A stretch of DNA of 57,029 nt from Kiritimatiellia bacterium (GCA_028718125.1 JAQUMN010000003.1:110254-167282); one strand, 5' to 3'; positions 1 through 8,810 are shown, counted from the stretch's first letter. Notes: generated by a model not told the origin, from the sequence alone. A program made the numbers and translations.

Positions 1-42
1 TTTAAACAATAAAAATTATATCCAGACTGGTTTGTCGCGGAC

Positions 43-76
43 TTTCCGCCGGAGGCGGATCCGCCTCCGGCGGAAA
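43..76. repeat. Perfect 34-bp palindrome, GGCGGATCCGCC family
   Basis: The sequence is self-complementary about 59/60 with GGATCC at its centre. A close relative lies at 9360-9391, and shorter GGCGGATCCGC-type pieces occur at about 8865-8880, 8948-8962 and inside infB at about 12056-12072. It abuts the 3' half of a tRNA. It is a dispersed REP-like palindrome; no function is visible. Confidence 0.75.
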
Positions 77-124
77 AATCCGATGGCCTTAACGGCCGTA
101 TGGGTTCGACTCCCATCCCAGGCA
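77..124 (+). tRNA. 3' half of a leucine-type tRNA (truncated)
   Basis: Three tRNA elements are visible in order. A class II variable arm has a 6-bp stem (83-88 with 94-99) and loop TTAAC. The T-arm has stem ATGGG/CCCAT (100-104, 112-116) and loop TTCGACT. The 3' acceptor strand CCCAGGC plus discriminator A ends at 124. Variable arm and T-arm resemble bacterial tRNA-Leu. The expected 5' acceptor strand GCCTGGG, the D-arm and the anticodon loop are not found; a palindrome sits where the anticodon arm should be. It may be a tRNA remnant left by integration, or a gene broken by the repeat. Serine identity is possible. Confidence 0.5.
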
Positions 125-182
125 TGCACCATAAAAATGCTTGCGGAAAGAGGAGGGACAAGGATCGGCTGCGCGGACTTCC

Positions 183-629
183 CTAAACTTTCCGATTCAA
201 TTCCAGCAGGTGAAACCCGGACACGGGATGCCGGGCGCGCACCGCGGTGAACCCGGTTAATTCCAAGATCACAATTTCCGCGATCAAGTAGGTTCGGATC
301 CCCTTGCGAATACAGCCGACCAGCGCTTTCTGCTTGCGCCCCATGGCGGCATGCAGATGGAGCTCTGGTCCCTGCTCGCCCGGAAACAGGGTGCCCACCC
401 CCAGGATTTCATGGCCAGCGGCAAAGGACTGCACCATGACCGCGGGATTTCTTGTTGTCTTTTTCGGGCCGACCACCAGCCGTCCATCGCGGGCGCCGCC
501 GACCAGCAGCACCAGGGCGGATTTAATCCGGCGCCGGCGGGCAAGGTTTTCGATGCAGTCCGGCAAACGCTCGCCCTCTTCCAGGCGGACGGTAAACACG
601 CGTTTGATTTTACCTTCAGCCACTTGCAT
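183..629 (-). CDS. PPC/DUF296 domain protein
   Basis: The 148-residue product matches the plant-and-prokaryote conserved (PPC, DUF296) fold: an N-terminal strand pair, GHEILGVGTLFPG, then PELHLHAAMGR with the conserved histidines of the family. Archaeal and bacterial members are small trimeric proteins of unclear role; plant members join it to AT-hooks. The ATG at 629 is chosen because AGGAG lies about 7 bases upstream; the longer open frame is the shadow of the next gene. It starts 13 bases after the zincin gene ends on the same strand, so the two are probably co-transcribed. The biochemical role is not known. Confidence 0.8.
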   Translation of the reverse strand: MQVAEGKIKRVFTVRLEEGERLPDCIENLARRRRIKSALVLLVGGARDGRLVVGPKKTTRNPAVMVQSFAAGHEILGVGTLFPGEQGPELHLHAAMGRKQKALVGCIRKGIRTYLIAEIVILELTGFTAVRARHPVSGFHLLELNRKV

Positions 630-642
630 GCTGAATCTCCTG

Positions 643-1017
643 TCAATCCAGATTACGGGCTTCGAGTTCTGCTTCCTCCCACCCGAGGGAATGGCCAAGC
701 TCGTGCAGAAGGGTCTTGCGAATTTCCTTCCGGAACGGCCGTTCCTCGCCACCCACCGCGTCCCGGATGTTTTCGAGGAATAAAATGATTTGGGCCGGCA
801 AGGGGATTGAGCCGGGTTCATCCAGCGATGACGGTCCCAGGAAGAGACCCAGGGTGTCCTCTTCAATGCCGTCTGCGATGAACGCCCGGCTCGGCCGCTT
901 TTCGAACACAATCGGCACGGCTTCCGCCCGGTTCTTCACATCCTGCGGCAAGGCCTTGAGCACGGCGGCGACTTCATCCGTCCCCACTTCCAGCATCCAT
1001 TTCCACATTGGCGTCAT
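643..1017 (-). CDS. Minimal zincin-like metallopeptidase (DUF1025 type)
   Basis: A 124-residue protein with the zinc-binding helix HELGH at residues 105-109, preceded by an acidic, hydrophobic core and the sequence LPAQIILFLENI, as in the small single-domain zincins of family PF06262. These cytosolic proteins keep only the active-site helix and the sheet of a metalloprotease; substrates are unknown. The length is typical of the family. No clear ribosome-binding site precedes the ATG at 1017, so a nearby internal start (Met4 or Met8) is possible. It probably forms a two-gene unit with the PPC protein at 183-629. Confidence 0.85.
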   Translation of the reverse strand: MTPMWKWMLEVGTDEVAAVLKALPQDVKNRAEAVPIVFEKRPSRAFIADGIEEDTLGLFLGPSSLDEPGSIPLPAQIILFLENIRDAVGGEERPFRKEIRKTLLHELGHSLGWEEAELEARNLD

Positions 1018-1344
1018 ATAATCGGCAAAGCAGCATGTTACTTGTCAGGTGGATAAACTATAGGCTGTTGGGCTGCAGGTGTCGATAGCTGCAATATGGT
1101 TACCTGGATTTTGCACGAACGTCAGCGTTGCGGCAACACTTTTCAACCTGCCCGCGCCACCGCGTTCCATGAAACAATGTCCTTGCGCTAATGATAATAA
1201 AATTGCCACAATCCGGCGGGCAGCATAATATCCAGCCAATTGGTTAGGATTATTAAGGCAACCGGTCGTTATCATCAAGAATGAAACGCCGCACGGAGCC
1301 GGGAGACCGGAATCCCTTCACGCCCAAAAGCGAAGCGATCTTCA
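1018..1344. other. Non-coding gap between divergent genes
   Basis: This is the 327-base divergent region between the zincin gene and the epimerase gene. No credible gene, tRNA or long repeat is seen. It must hold the promoters of both flanking units, but I cannot pick convincing boxes. Confidence 0.5.
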
Positions 1345-2373
1345 ATGGAAACTCCGATTACAACCGTGGCCGAATTGGAAGACCGCCTCAGCCAACCTAC
1401 GGCCGGCGCCGTTGAGGCGTTGCGCGGACATCCCGGTGACATCGCGGTACTCGGCATCGGCGGCAAGATGGGATTGACATTAGCACGGATGGCGCGCCGC
1501 GTTATGGACCATCTTGGCCGGAAGGACCGTGTGTTGGGAATGGCGCGGTTTTCGACACCGGGCTTGCCGGCCGAGTTGGAACGGAACGGCATCGTGCCGA
1601 TAAAGTGTGATTTGCTCAACCGGGCAGCTGTGCAAAACCTCCCGGATGCCACAAACGTGATTTTCATGGCAGGCCTGAAGTTCGGGACGACCAGCGGGCC
1701 AGAGATGACGTGGGCAATGAACACAGTGGCGCCGGCCCTGGTGGCGGAGCGGTATGCCCGGTCGCGGATCGTGGTGTTTTCGACCGGTTGCGTCTATCCG
1801 TTCGCGCCGGTCACCGGCGGCGGGTCGCGCGAGGAAGACGAGCTCGGCCCGCCGGGCGATTATGCGAATTCGTGCGTGGGCCGGGAACGCGTGTTCACAT
1901 ATTTTTCCAGGAAGCACGGGACGCCGGTGGCGATCGACCGATTGTATTACGCGATTGATCTGCGCTACGGTGTGCTGCAAAACATTGCCGAAAAGGTCTG
2001 GCGGAACGAGCCGGTCGATGTAACGAACGGCTACTTCAACTGCATCTGGCAGCAGGAGGCCAATGCGCACGCGCTCCAGTGCCTGGCCCACGCAGCCAGT
2101 CCGCCTTGGATCGTCAATGCGACGGGGCCGGAAATATTGTCGGTGCGCAAGATTGCGACCCGACTGGGCGAGTTGCTGGAACGAAAGGTAATGATCACCG
2201 GACAAGAAGCGCCCACGGCGTGGATAGCCAATACGGGCAAAGCCCAGCGGGTCTTCGGGCCGCTGGCTGTCGGCGTCGAGCAGATGCTCCTGTGGACGGC
2301 GCATTGGGTGAAACAGGGCGGTGTATCGCTGAATAAACCAACTCATTTCGAGGTGCGCGATGGCAAATTTTAA
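1345..2373 (+). CDS. NAD-dependent epimerase/dehydratase family protein
   Basis: A 342-residue Rossmann-fold protein of the extended SDR/epimerase class. A glycine-rich nucleotide loop GIGGKMG is at residues 37-43, followed by an acidic strand end (KCDLLNR), the region VIFMAG and the strand IVVFSTGCVYPF. A canonical YxxxK is not obvious, so catalysis could differ from UDP-sugar epimerases. The next gene, a DapA-like aldolase, overlaps its end by 14 bases, so the pair is translationally coupled and probably acts in one sugar or sugar-acid pathway. Substrate unknown. Confidence 0.75.
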   Translation: METPITTVAELEDRLSQPTAGAVEALRGHPGDIAVLGIGGKMGLTLARMARRVMDHLGRKDRVLGMARFSTPGLPAELERNGIVPIKCDLLNRAAVQNLPDATNVIFMAGLKFGTTSGPEMTWAMNTVAPALVAERYARSRIVVFSTGCVYPFAPVTGGGSREEDELGPPGDYANSCVGRERVFTYFSRKHGTPVAIDRLYYAIDLRYGVLQNIAEKVWRNEPVDVTNGYFNCIWQQEANAHALQCLAHAASPPWIVNATGPEILSVRKIATRLGELLERKVMITGQEAPTAWIANTGKAQRVFGPLAVGVEQMLLWTAHWVKQGGVSLNKPTHFEVRDGKF

Positions 2374-3379
2374 TTTTAAGGCGCGGTTGCGCGAAGGAAT
2401 CGCCATCCCGGCGCATCCGCTGGCATTGAACCGTAACCGGAAACTCGACGAGCGCCGGCAGCGGGCGCTGTCGCGATATTACATTGCGGCGGGCGCAGGC
2501 GGAATGGCGGTCGGGGTGCACACGACCCAGTTTGCGATTCGCCGGCCGAAGATCGGGTTGTTCAAGCCCGTGCTGGCATTGGCGGCGGAGGAGATGAGCC
2601 GGGGCCGGCAAAATCTGGTGCGGATTGCCGGCATTTGCGGGAAGACGAAACAGGCCGTGGCCGAGGCGGAGACCATCCGTGATCTCGGTTATCACGCAGG
2701 ACTGCTGAGCCTGGCGGCATGGCGCGAAGCGCACGAAAAAAAGCTGTTGGCGCACTGCCGCGCAGTGGCCGACGTCATCCCCCTGATCGGTTTTTATCTG
2801 CAGCCCGCGGCCGGCGGGCAGTTGTTGCCCTTCTCTTTCTGGCGAAAATTTGCCGAGATCGAAAACGTCGTGGCAATCAAGATCGCGCCGTTCAACCGGT
2901 ACAAAACCATCGACGTCGTCCGCGCCGTCATAGAATCTGGTCGTGACGATATTGCGCTCTACACCGGCAACGACGACAACATCGTGGTGGATTTGCTCAC
3001 GCCGTACCGGTTCAACGGCCGGGAACGGCGCATCGTCGGCGGGCTGCTCGGCCAATGGTCGGTGTGGACCCGACGGGCGGTGGAGCTGCTGAAGAAATGC
3101 CGCATGCAGCCGGCTTCGCCAAACCTGCTGCGGCTGGCAATCGAGGTCACCGACAGCAACGCTGCATTCTTCGACACCGCCAACGGGTTTGCCGGCTGCA
3201 TAGCCGGGCTGCATGAGGTGTTGCGCCGGCAGGGGCTGCTGGAGGGGGTATGGTGCCTCGACCCGCGCGAGACCTTCGGTCCCGGGCAGCAAGCCGAGAT
3301 CGATCGCGTGTATCACGCCTACCCCCATCTCAACGATGACGCGTTTATTGCCGCCCATCGCGACGAATGGCTGCGATGA
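2360..3379 (+). CDS. Dihydrodipicolinate synthase/N-acetylneuraminate lyase family protein
   Basis: A 339-residue class I aldolase-like barrel. Features seen: the N-terminal AGAGGMAVGVHTTQF turn, GFYLQPA with Tyr146 in the position of the catalytic tyrosine, and VVAIKIAPF with Lys174 as the likely Schiff-base lysine. In this superfamily the lysine binds pyruvate or a related keto acid. The protein is longer at its C terminus than true DapA, and the linked gene encodes an epimerase/dehydrogenase, so sugar-acid catabolism is more likely than lysine synthesis. The start overlaps the upstream gene by 14 bases. Confidence 0.8.
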   Translation: MANFNFKARLREGIAIPAHPLALNRNRKLDERRQRALSRYYIAAGAGGMAVGVHTTQFAIRRPKIGLFKPVLALAAEEMSRGRQNLVRIAGICGKTKQAVAEAETIRDLGYHAGLLSLAAWREAHEKKLLAHCRAVADVIPLIGFYLQPAAGGQLLPFSFWRKFAEIENVVAIKIAPFNRYKTIDVVRAVIESGRDDIALYTGNDDNIVVDLLTPYRFNGRERRIVGGLLGQWSVWTRRAVELLKKCRMQPASPNLLRLAIEVTDSNAAFFDTANGFAGCIAGLHEVLRRQGLLEGVWCLDPRETFGPGQQAEIDRVYHAYPHLNDDAFIAAHRDEWLR

Positions 3380-3437
3380 TGCCACCAGGCTTAGGCAACG
3401 GAATTGTTACCACGGCCGATTGAACTATTTTACCCCC

Positions 3438-4520
3438 ATGGGAAACGACCCCGCCATCATTATCTGCCGCGAGGGCTTCGAGGATATCCTGCGGGACGAA
3501 ATGACCGCCAAAGGCGCTTTTCCCGAACCGGCCGGATCGAACCAGCCGATCATCACTCCCGGCGCCGGCTTGCTCGTGGTCAACGCCCCCGCTGGAACGG
3601 CCGGAGCTGATCGGGTTTCCGCGCCTTTTATTTTTGAGCAACAACGGCTGGAAGCCGCGCTCTGGTTGGAAGACCAGCCCTTGAAAGCCATGGCGCGCGC
3701 AATCGTGGTCCGGCTCCTGCCGGCGATATCCAGCCGGACTCAGCCCTGGACCCTGCATGCGTTTGCATCCAACCCCAACGGCGCCCAGCCGTTAACCCAG
3801 CGGGCGGAGCATGTGCGTCAAGCCTTGCTCGATTTTTGTGCGGACCGGTTTACGGTAGTTTTCCGGCGCTACCGGGAGCCGGAGGCTTTTGCCGCCACCG
3901 ATGCGTTCCTGGTCCTGCAAATATGCGTCACGCCCGGCGGCCTATGGGGCGCCGTCATGCCGTCCCACCGGCTCAGCGATACGCGGCCGGGGGGCGTGCA
4001 TCGCATGCGGTTCGACAATAAGGCGCCGTCGCGCTCATATTTAAAAATCGAAGAGGTCTTTGAACGCATGGGCGCGACGCCCGCGCCCGGCCAACGCGTG
4101 GTGGACCTCGGCGCGGCGCCGGGCGGCTGGAGTTATGCCTTCCTCAAGCGGGGCTGCCGCGTGCTGGCGGTGGACAACGGCCCCTTGAAACTCCAGGGCC
4201 TGGGAGCCGCCGGCGGGAACCTGACACACCTGCGTGAAAACGGCATCACCTTCACGCCACCGCCCGCCTGGCTGCCGCTGGACTGGATGGTCAGCGACAT
4301 GCTGATTCCGCCCGGCCAAACGCTGGGCATGATCCGTAAATGGATGGAGCATGGCTGGATGCGCCGCTTTGTCTTCAATATCAAGCTTCCGCAACAGCAG
4401 CCTTATCCGGTCTTGAAAACCATCGAGGAATACTTGCACCGCCAGACGGGGATCACGTTTGCCATCCGCCAGCTTTATCACGACCGGCGCGAGGTGACGG
4501 TGTTTGGCAAGCTGGGTTGA
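3438..4520 (+). CDS. rlmM: RlmM-like 23S rRNA 2'-O-methyltransferase
   Basis: The 360-residue product matches RlmM, which methylates the 2'-O of C2498 in 23S rRNA using S-adenosylmethionine. The N-terminal part is THUMP-like; the C-terminal Rossmann methyltransferase shows motif I DLGAAPGGW (residues 223-231), the acidic VDNGPL end of the next strand, VSDM, and FNIKLP with the lysine expected of the K-D-K-E catalytic set of FtsJ-type enzymes. The length fits (about 366 in E. coli). The open frame extends upstream inside the aldolase gene; the ATG at 3438 is where similarity begins, but no clear ribosome-binding site is seen. Confidence 0.82.
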   Translation: MGNDPAIIICREGFEDILRDEMTAKGAFPEPAGSNQPIITPGAGLLVVNAPAGTAGADRVSAPFIFEQQRLEAALWLEDQPLKAMARAIVVRLLPAISSRTQPWTLHAFASNPNGAQPLTQRAEHVRQALLDFCADRFTVVFRRYREPEAFAATDAFLVLQICVTPGGLWGAVMPSHRLSDTRPGGVHRMRFDNKAPSRSYLKIEEVFERMGATPAPGQRVVDLGAAPGGWSYAFLKRGCRVLAVDNGPLKLQGLGAAGGNLTHLRENGITFTPPPAWLPLDWMVSDMLIPPGQTLGMIRKWMEHGWMRRFVFNIKLPQQQPYPVLKTIEEYLHRQTGITFAIRQLYHDRREVTVFGKLG

Positions 4521-4524
4521 CGCG

Positions 4525-5172
4525 TTATCCGGTCAAGGGCAACGCCGAAATGAATGTGCGGAGGCAGGGAACGAGATCGGCGGGTGTTTTCAGCAGGTGG
4601 TCGGGACGGATCTTCTCCAGGCGGGCGAGACCGTGCCAGCCCCACGCAACACCCACAGAGATGACGCCGGCTTCGCGGGCTTCCAGGATGTCACCGGTCG
4701 TATCGCCCACATAGATTGCCGGAACGTTCGGATGGCGGCTGGAAACCCCGCGGATTTTACGAACCTTACTGGTATCCTTGTCGGCCCCCAGCACCTCCCG
4801 GTACAGGCTCAGGTTGTGGGCGTCCAGAAACTCCTGAACCACCCGGCTGTCGTTGGAGGAGATCACATAAATATCCGCGAATTCAGCCGCCTCCCGCAGG
4901 GCTTCCGGGATACCCTTGAAAAAGGAGTATTTTCCCGATTTCATTTTCAGCCGTTCGGCCATGCCGCGATAGACCGCGTGCCGCAGCTTTCCAGTCAGCC
5001 CGACTTTGGCCATGCCATCGTAGAAGTTGATGTCAAACAGGTTCAGGAAATCGTCGCGGGTGCGGACCTGGTGGCAACCGTGCTCGTGACAGGCATCGAG
5101 AAAAGCGTCAATAAAATAATCGAGGGAATCGACGAGAACGCCGTCATAGTCGAATAACACGAGGGGTCGCAT
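4525..5172 (-). CDS. HAD-superfamily phosphatase (phosphoglycolate phosphatase-like)
   Basis: A 215-residue haloacid dehalogenase hydrolase. Motif I is DYDGVLVDS (residues 8-16) with both aspartates; motif II is YVISSNDSR; motif III/IV is YVGDTTGDILEAREAG. The helical cap between motifs I and II is of the small alpha type found in phosphoglycolate and pyrophosphate phosphatases. AGGAA lies about 11 bases before the ATG. It runs convergently towards the rRNA methyltransferase with only four bases between the stops. Substrate not assigned. Confidence 0.85.
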   Translation of the reverse strand: MRPLVLFDYDGVLVDSLDYFIDAFLDACHEHGCHQVRTRDDFLNLFDINFYDGMAKVGLTGKLRHAVYRGMAERLKMKSGKYSFFKGIPEALREAAEFADIYVISSNDSRVVQEFLDAHNLSLYREVLGADKDTSKVRKIRGVSSRHPNVPAIYVGDTTGDILEAREAGVISVGVAWGWHGLARLEKIRPDHLLKTPADLVPCLRTFISALPLTG

Positions 5173-5227
5173 GGTAGCATGTTCCTATTTGGCGCGGTAA
5201 AGCGCAGCCTTGATCTTAAAACGCCCC

Positions 5228-6232
5228 TTACCCCGGTTCCGCGGGGATTTTCAGATGCAGGGCGTGGGGTTCCACCCGGACCCGGAACCGGTCGCTGGTC
5301 GGCATTTCTTCGCCGTCATACTGCGCCGCCTCGGGGCGGCACAAATGCACTTCGATCCGCTGGCCACGGGCATAGGCGGAAACCTTGTTTACCCGTTCGG
5401 CCATTTCCTGGATGCGGCGCGGCTGATTGCGGAACGAGAGAAAATATTTAGCCAGATAGTCCGTGTGGCCAGTGAACACCACCACGTCGAGCAAGCCGTC
5501 ATTGGCGTATGCATCAGGGCAAATGACGAATTCGCCCCCATAGTTGCGGGTATTATTGATGACCAGGTTTATGATTGGACCCGTATACCATGGCCGGCCG
5601 TCAATCGCAATCTCCGCATTCAGCGGCTTCTGCCGCCAGAACCGCGCGCCCACGCACCAGGTATAGAGCAGGTTTCCCTTGATGAGACGGCGCATGACCG
5701 GCACATGGGCGACTTCCTGCTTGCGGCGGTTGTGTTCCCGGAGAATGTGAGAATCCAAGCCCACCGTCAGGGCATTCACAAAATAGACGCCGTCGAGACA
5801 GCCCAAATCCAGCCAGTAATCCGCGCCGTAGCGAATGGCAGCCACGGCACGGCGCAGATCGCCGACGAAAAAATCGTCGCGGGCGGTAAGGCCGAAGGAC
5901 TTGGCCATGTCGTTGCCCGTGCCCAGGGGCATCAACACATACGGAGGCAGCACTTGGTCCGCATGGGCGGCGCGATAGCGCATCATACCGTTGATCGCCG
6001 CCGAATGGGTGCCGTCACCGCCGATGCCGGCGATGGCGGCATATTTCTGCGGGCCGTTCTGTTCCAGCCGCCGACAAACCTGCAAATCGGGAGTCAGGTC
6101 TTGCTCGGCCAGTAATTCATAGGAGATCTGGAACGACTCCAGCAACGCGACGATTTTCGGCCAGCGTTGCAGGGCAATCCCGCTGCCGGCCGTAGGGTTG
6201 AGCACACAGAGAATATGGGGTGACGCTTGCAT
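5228..6232 (-). CDS. Diacylglycerol kinase family lipid kinase
   Basis: The 334-residue product belongs to the DAGK catalytic-domain family (DgkB/YegS/BmrU type), which phosphorylates lipids or lipid-like substrates from ATP at the inner membrane face. Seen: LNPTAGSG at residues 11-18, the nucleotide-binding GGDGT at 71-75 and PLGTGNDMAKSFG after it, then the beta-sandwich C-terminal domain. The start at 6232 is chosen because homology begins there; the region upstream is a dispersed repeat (6235-6271), so the longer reading frame to 6286 is probably not coding. Confidence 0.85.
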   Translation of the reverse strand: MQASPHILCVLNPTAGSGIALQRWPKIVALLESFQISYELLAEQDLTPDLQVCRRLEQNGPQKYAAIAGIGGDGTHSAAINGMMRYRAAHADQVLPPYVLMPLGTGNDMAKSFGLTARDDFFVGDLRRAVAAIRYGADYWLDLGCLDGVYFVNALTVGLDSHILREHNRRKQEVAHVPVMRRLIKGNLLYTWCVGARFWRQKPLNAEIAIDGRPWYTGPIINLVINNTRNYGGEFVICPDAYANDGLLDVVVFTGHTDYLAKYFLSFRNQPRRIQEMAERVNKVSAYARGQRIEVHLCRPEAAQYDGEEMPTSDRFRVRVEPHALHLKIPAEPG

Positions 6233-6234
6233 GG

Positions 6235-6271
6235 AGGAATCCACGCCCTCATATACGCGGCTACACGGATT
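6235..6271. repeat. Dispersed repeat, GAGGAATCCACGCCCTCA type (copy 1)
   Basis: GAGGAATCCACGCCCTCA, then a variable six to seven bases, GCGGCTAC and GGATTGA. The second copy at 16878-16920 is in the same orientation. Related GTAGCCGCGG pieces are at about 19698-19735. This copy occupies the leader immediately before the lipid kinase start. Confidence 0.6.
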
Positions 6272-6315
6272 GAAATTCCTATGCATTGAATTAGGTTAGG
6301 AACGGCAACTGTTTC

Positions 6316-6410
6316 ACCTCTCCCTCGGGAGAGGTCGATCCCGCGTTGTGGGATCGGGTGAGGGGCAACCGCCAGACACCCCTCACCCAACCCTCTCCCA
6401 AGGGCGAGGG
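6316..6410. repeat. MITE/REP-like CCCTCACCC...CTCTCCC inverted repeat (copy 1)
   Basis: The two ends carry CCTCTCCC...GGGAGAGG-type arms and CCCTCACCCAACCCTCTCCC, able to fold on themselves. A second copy is at 9239-9324. This short sequence class is widespread in bacterial intergenic regions; it lies between the lipid kinase and MazG genes. Confidence 0.7.
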
Positions 6411-6439
6411 AACAACTTTAAAAAATTCGATACGTGCAT

Positions 6440-7243
6440 CTATTCTGCGGCCTTCACCGCGTTCCAGTGCTCGTCCAACTCCGCAAGGGTGCATTGCGAC
6501 AATTCGCGGCCCGCCTGATGGACCCGTTGTTCCACCGCCTGGACGCGTTTGGCAAACTTATCCACCGCGCGTTGCAGGACTTCCTCGGCATTCAAGCCCT
6601 GGAACCGGCTCAAGTTTACCACCGCAAACAGCAGGTCGCCCAGCTCTTCGTCGATCTGCTTCGCGTTGCCCGCGGCCAGAGCCTGCTTGACTTCCGCCAG
6701 CTCCTCGTCAATTTTTGCCACGACGTCGTGGACCTTGGTCCAATCGAAGCCCACCCGCGCCAGGCGCTTCTGGAGATGGTGGGCTTTGTGCAGGGCCGGC
6801 AGATGGCGCGGCATATCGCCTATCAGGGAGGACGACTCGCCGGAACGCTTGTCGCCACCGCCGGCGTCTTTTTTTTCCTGGACCTTGATGGCCTCCCAGT
6901 TTTTCAGCACTTCCTGGGACCCGGACACGCGCGTGTCACCGAATACGTGCGGGTGCCGGCGGATCAGTTTGGCGCAGATACGATCGACCACGTCCGCGAA
7001 GGCAAACTGGCCCTGCTCCCGGCGGATCTGCGCCTGGAACACCACCTGTAGGAGCAGATCGCCAAGCTCATCGGCATGCTTATCCACCCGCCCGGAATCA
7101 ATGGCGTCAATGACCTCGTAGCTTTCCTCGACCAGGTACTGCTTCAGCGATTCCAGGGTTTGCTCGCGATCCCAGGGGCAGCCGCCCTCGGCGCGCATCT
7201 TCGCCATGATATCGAGCAGGTTCTGGAGAGTATAGGTGGACAT
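6440..7243 (-). CDS. mazG: MazG nucleoside triphosphate pyrophosphohydrolase
   Basis: A 267-residue two-domain MazG, which hydrolyses (deoxy)nucleoside triphosphates to monophosphate and pyrophosphate and so cleans the nucleotide pool. The first domain has CPWDREQTLESLKQYLVEE, EESYE (39-43) and DELGD (58-62), the EExxE...ExxD magnesium-binding set. A second repeat follows with EELAEVKQAL and EELGDLLFAVVNL. The length matches E. coli MazG (263). No strong ribosome-binding site is seen, but the N terminus MSTYTLQNLLDIM is typical. Confidence 0.92.
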   Translation of the reverse strand: MSTYTLQNLLDIMAKMRAEGGCPWDREQTLESLKQYLVEESYEVIDAIDSGRVDKHADELGDLLLQVVFQAQIRREQGQFAFADVVDRICAKLIRRHPHVFGDTRVSGSQEVLKNWEAIKVQEKKDAGGGDKRSGESSSLIGDMPRHLPALHKAHHLQKRLARVGFDWTKVHDVVAKIDEELAEVKQALAAGNAKQIDEELGDLLFAVVNLSRFQGLNAEEVLQRAVDKFAKRVQAVEQRVHQAGRELSQCTLAELDEHWNAVKAAE

Positions 7244-7281
7244 GGCAAGAAATGTAGAATGCAGAATGAAAAATGCGGAAT

Positions 7282-7479
7282 TTAGGCTCTTGATATTGCT
7301 TCTGACCCGTCGGTTCGCTCAATGGCATGCGTACGTATCCAACGACATTTCTGACACCAGCCAATGGTGTAAGCTGTCCCAACGGCATGCTTGCGGATTC
7401 CATACTTACCCCATGGTTCCGTCAGTCCGCATTTTCTACATCGCACTTGCCAACCTGGTGCTCGTTCTTCCGGATTCAT
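7282..7479 (-). CDS. Small zinc-ribbon protein, function unknown
   Basis: A 65-residue polypeptide with two CxxC knuckles (Cys14/Cys17 and Cys42/Cys45) and a conserved-looking core PWGKYGIRK between them, consistent with a single zinc ribbon. The ATG at 7479 is preferred over 7494 because AGGA lies eight bases upstream. Its leader consists of phrase-repeat DNA (about 7495-7525), as does the gap to mazG (about 7250-7280). I cannot assign a function. Confidence 0.55.
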   Translation of the reverse strand: MNPEERAPGWQVRCRKCGLTEPWGKYGIRKHAVGTAYTIGWCQKCRWIRTHAIERTDGSEAISRA

Positions 7480-7517
7480 CACATTTTCCTTCACCCACAG
7501 CCTACGGTCTACAGCCT

Positions 7518-8810
7518 TCAGCCTTTCATCTTATCCGCCAGTTTGCGCGAGATGCGCATGGCGCAGAAATCGGCGCCGCACATGGTGCAATGATCCTTCG
7601 CCTCCGCAAGGTCGGGGGAAGTCTTGCGAAAACGCTCGCGGGCGTGCTCGCCATCCAGCGCCAGGTTGAACTGGCAATTCCAATCGAACTTGGTCCGGGC
7701 GCGCGTCATGGCATCATCCCAGTCGCGTGCGCCGGGCAGGTTGCGGGCGACGTCGGCGGCATGCGCCGCAATCCGGTAGGCTACCAGGCCCTCGCGGACC
7801 TCCGCTTCCGTCGGGAGCCCCAGGTGTTCCGCCGGGGTCACGTAACAGAGGAGCGACGCGCCATAATAGGCCGCCGCCGTGGCTCCGATGCAGGAGGTGA
7901 TGTGATCATATCCCGGGGCCACATCGGTCACCACCGGCCCCAGCACGTAAAAGGGGGCGCCGGCGCATACGCGGATTTCGCGCTCGACGTTCATTTGAAT
8001 CTGGCCGAAGGGCACATGGCCCGGGCCCTCCACCATGACCTGCACGCCCCGCCGGCGGCAGCGCTCAACGAGCTCGCCCAGGGTATCAAGTTCCGCAAAC
8101 TGGGCGGCATCGCTTGCGTCGGCCTGGCAACCCGGCCGCAGGCCGTCGCCCAGCGAGACTGTGACATCGTGCGCTTTGCAGATATCGAGCACCTTGTCCC
8201 AGCGGGTGTAGAGCGGATTTTCCTGGCCCCGTTCCACCATCCAGGATGCCAGGATCGCGCCGCCCCGGCTGACAATGCCCGCCAGCCGCTTCATGGCCAG
8301 GGGGACATGCGCCTTGAGCAGCCCCGCATGCAGGGTCATAAAATCCACGCCGGTCGCGGCCTGCTCGGCGATGACATCGAGCAGAACGTCAGGATCGAAC
8401 GCCTCAACCGACCCACCCGTCCGGGAGACGGCTTCATAAATTGGGACCGTGCCAAAAGGAACCGGGCATTGCGCCAGCATGGCTTGCCGCAAGGGAGCCA
8501 GGTTTGTTCCAACGCTCAGGTCCATAACGCAATCGGCGCCCGCAGTCAGGGCTGTTTTTAGCTTGGCCAATTCGGTCTTGTTATCGGAACTTGCGGCGGA
8601 ACGCCCGATATTGGCGTTAACCTTGGTGCGGAATAGGCGGCCCACAATCTGGGGGGCCAAACACGCATGCGCAGGATTTGCCGGCAGAACGGCGCGGCCG
8701 GCCGCGAGCTCCGCCACCACCTGCTCGATGGATACCCGCTCAGTCCGGGATACGGCCTGCATGGCGGAAGTCACCGAGCCTACGCGCGCGAGCTCAAGTT
8801 GGGTCTGCAT
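7518..8810 (-). CDS. thiC: Phosphomethylpyrimidine synthase ThiC
   Basis: The 430-residue product is the radical-SAM enzyme that rearranges aminoimidazole ribonucleotide into HMP phosphate, the pyrimidine half of thiamine. The C-terminal cluster motif is CTMCGADFC (Cys408, Cys411, Cys416), which binds the 4Fe-4S centre. Other family signatures: MDLSVG, GTVPIYEA, VEGPGHVPF and LGPVVTDVAPGYDHI. It is the short form lacking the long N-terminal extension of the E. coli type. I looked for a TPP riboswitch in the 160 bases upstream on this strand and did not recognise one. No other thi gene is in the window. Confidence 0.95.
   Translation of the reverse strand: MQTQLELARVGSVTSAMQAVSRTERVSIEQVVAELAAGRAVLPANPAHACLAPQIVGRLFRTKVNANIGRSAASSDNKTELAKLKTALTAGADCVMDLSVGTNLAPLRQAMLAQCPVPFGTVPIYEAVSRTGGSVEAFDPDVLLDVIAEQAATGVDFMTLHAGLLKAHVPLAMKRLAGIVSRGGAILASWMVERGQENPLYTRWDKVLDICKAHDVTVSLGDGLRPGCQADASDAAQFAELDTLGELVERCRRRGVQVMVEGPGHVPFGQIQMNVEREIRVCAGAPFYVLGPVVTDVAPGYDHITSCIGATAAAYYGASLLCYVTPAEHLGLPTEAEVREGLVAYRIAAHAADVARNLPGARDWDDAMTRARTKFDWNCQFNLALDGEHARERFRKTSPDLAEAKDHCTMCGADFCAMRISRKLADKMKG

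Noticed and set aside
1045..1278. 77-codon minus-strand frame between the zincin and epimerase genes
   Set aside because: No start context, no recognisable domain and stop-poor composition only; treated as chance.
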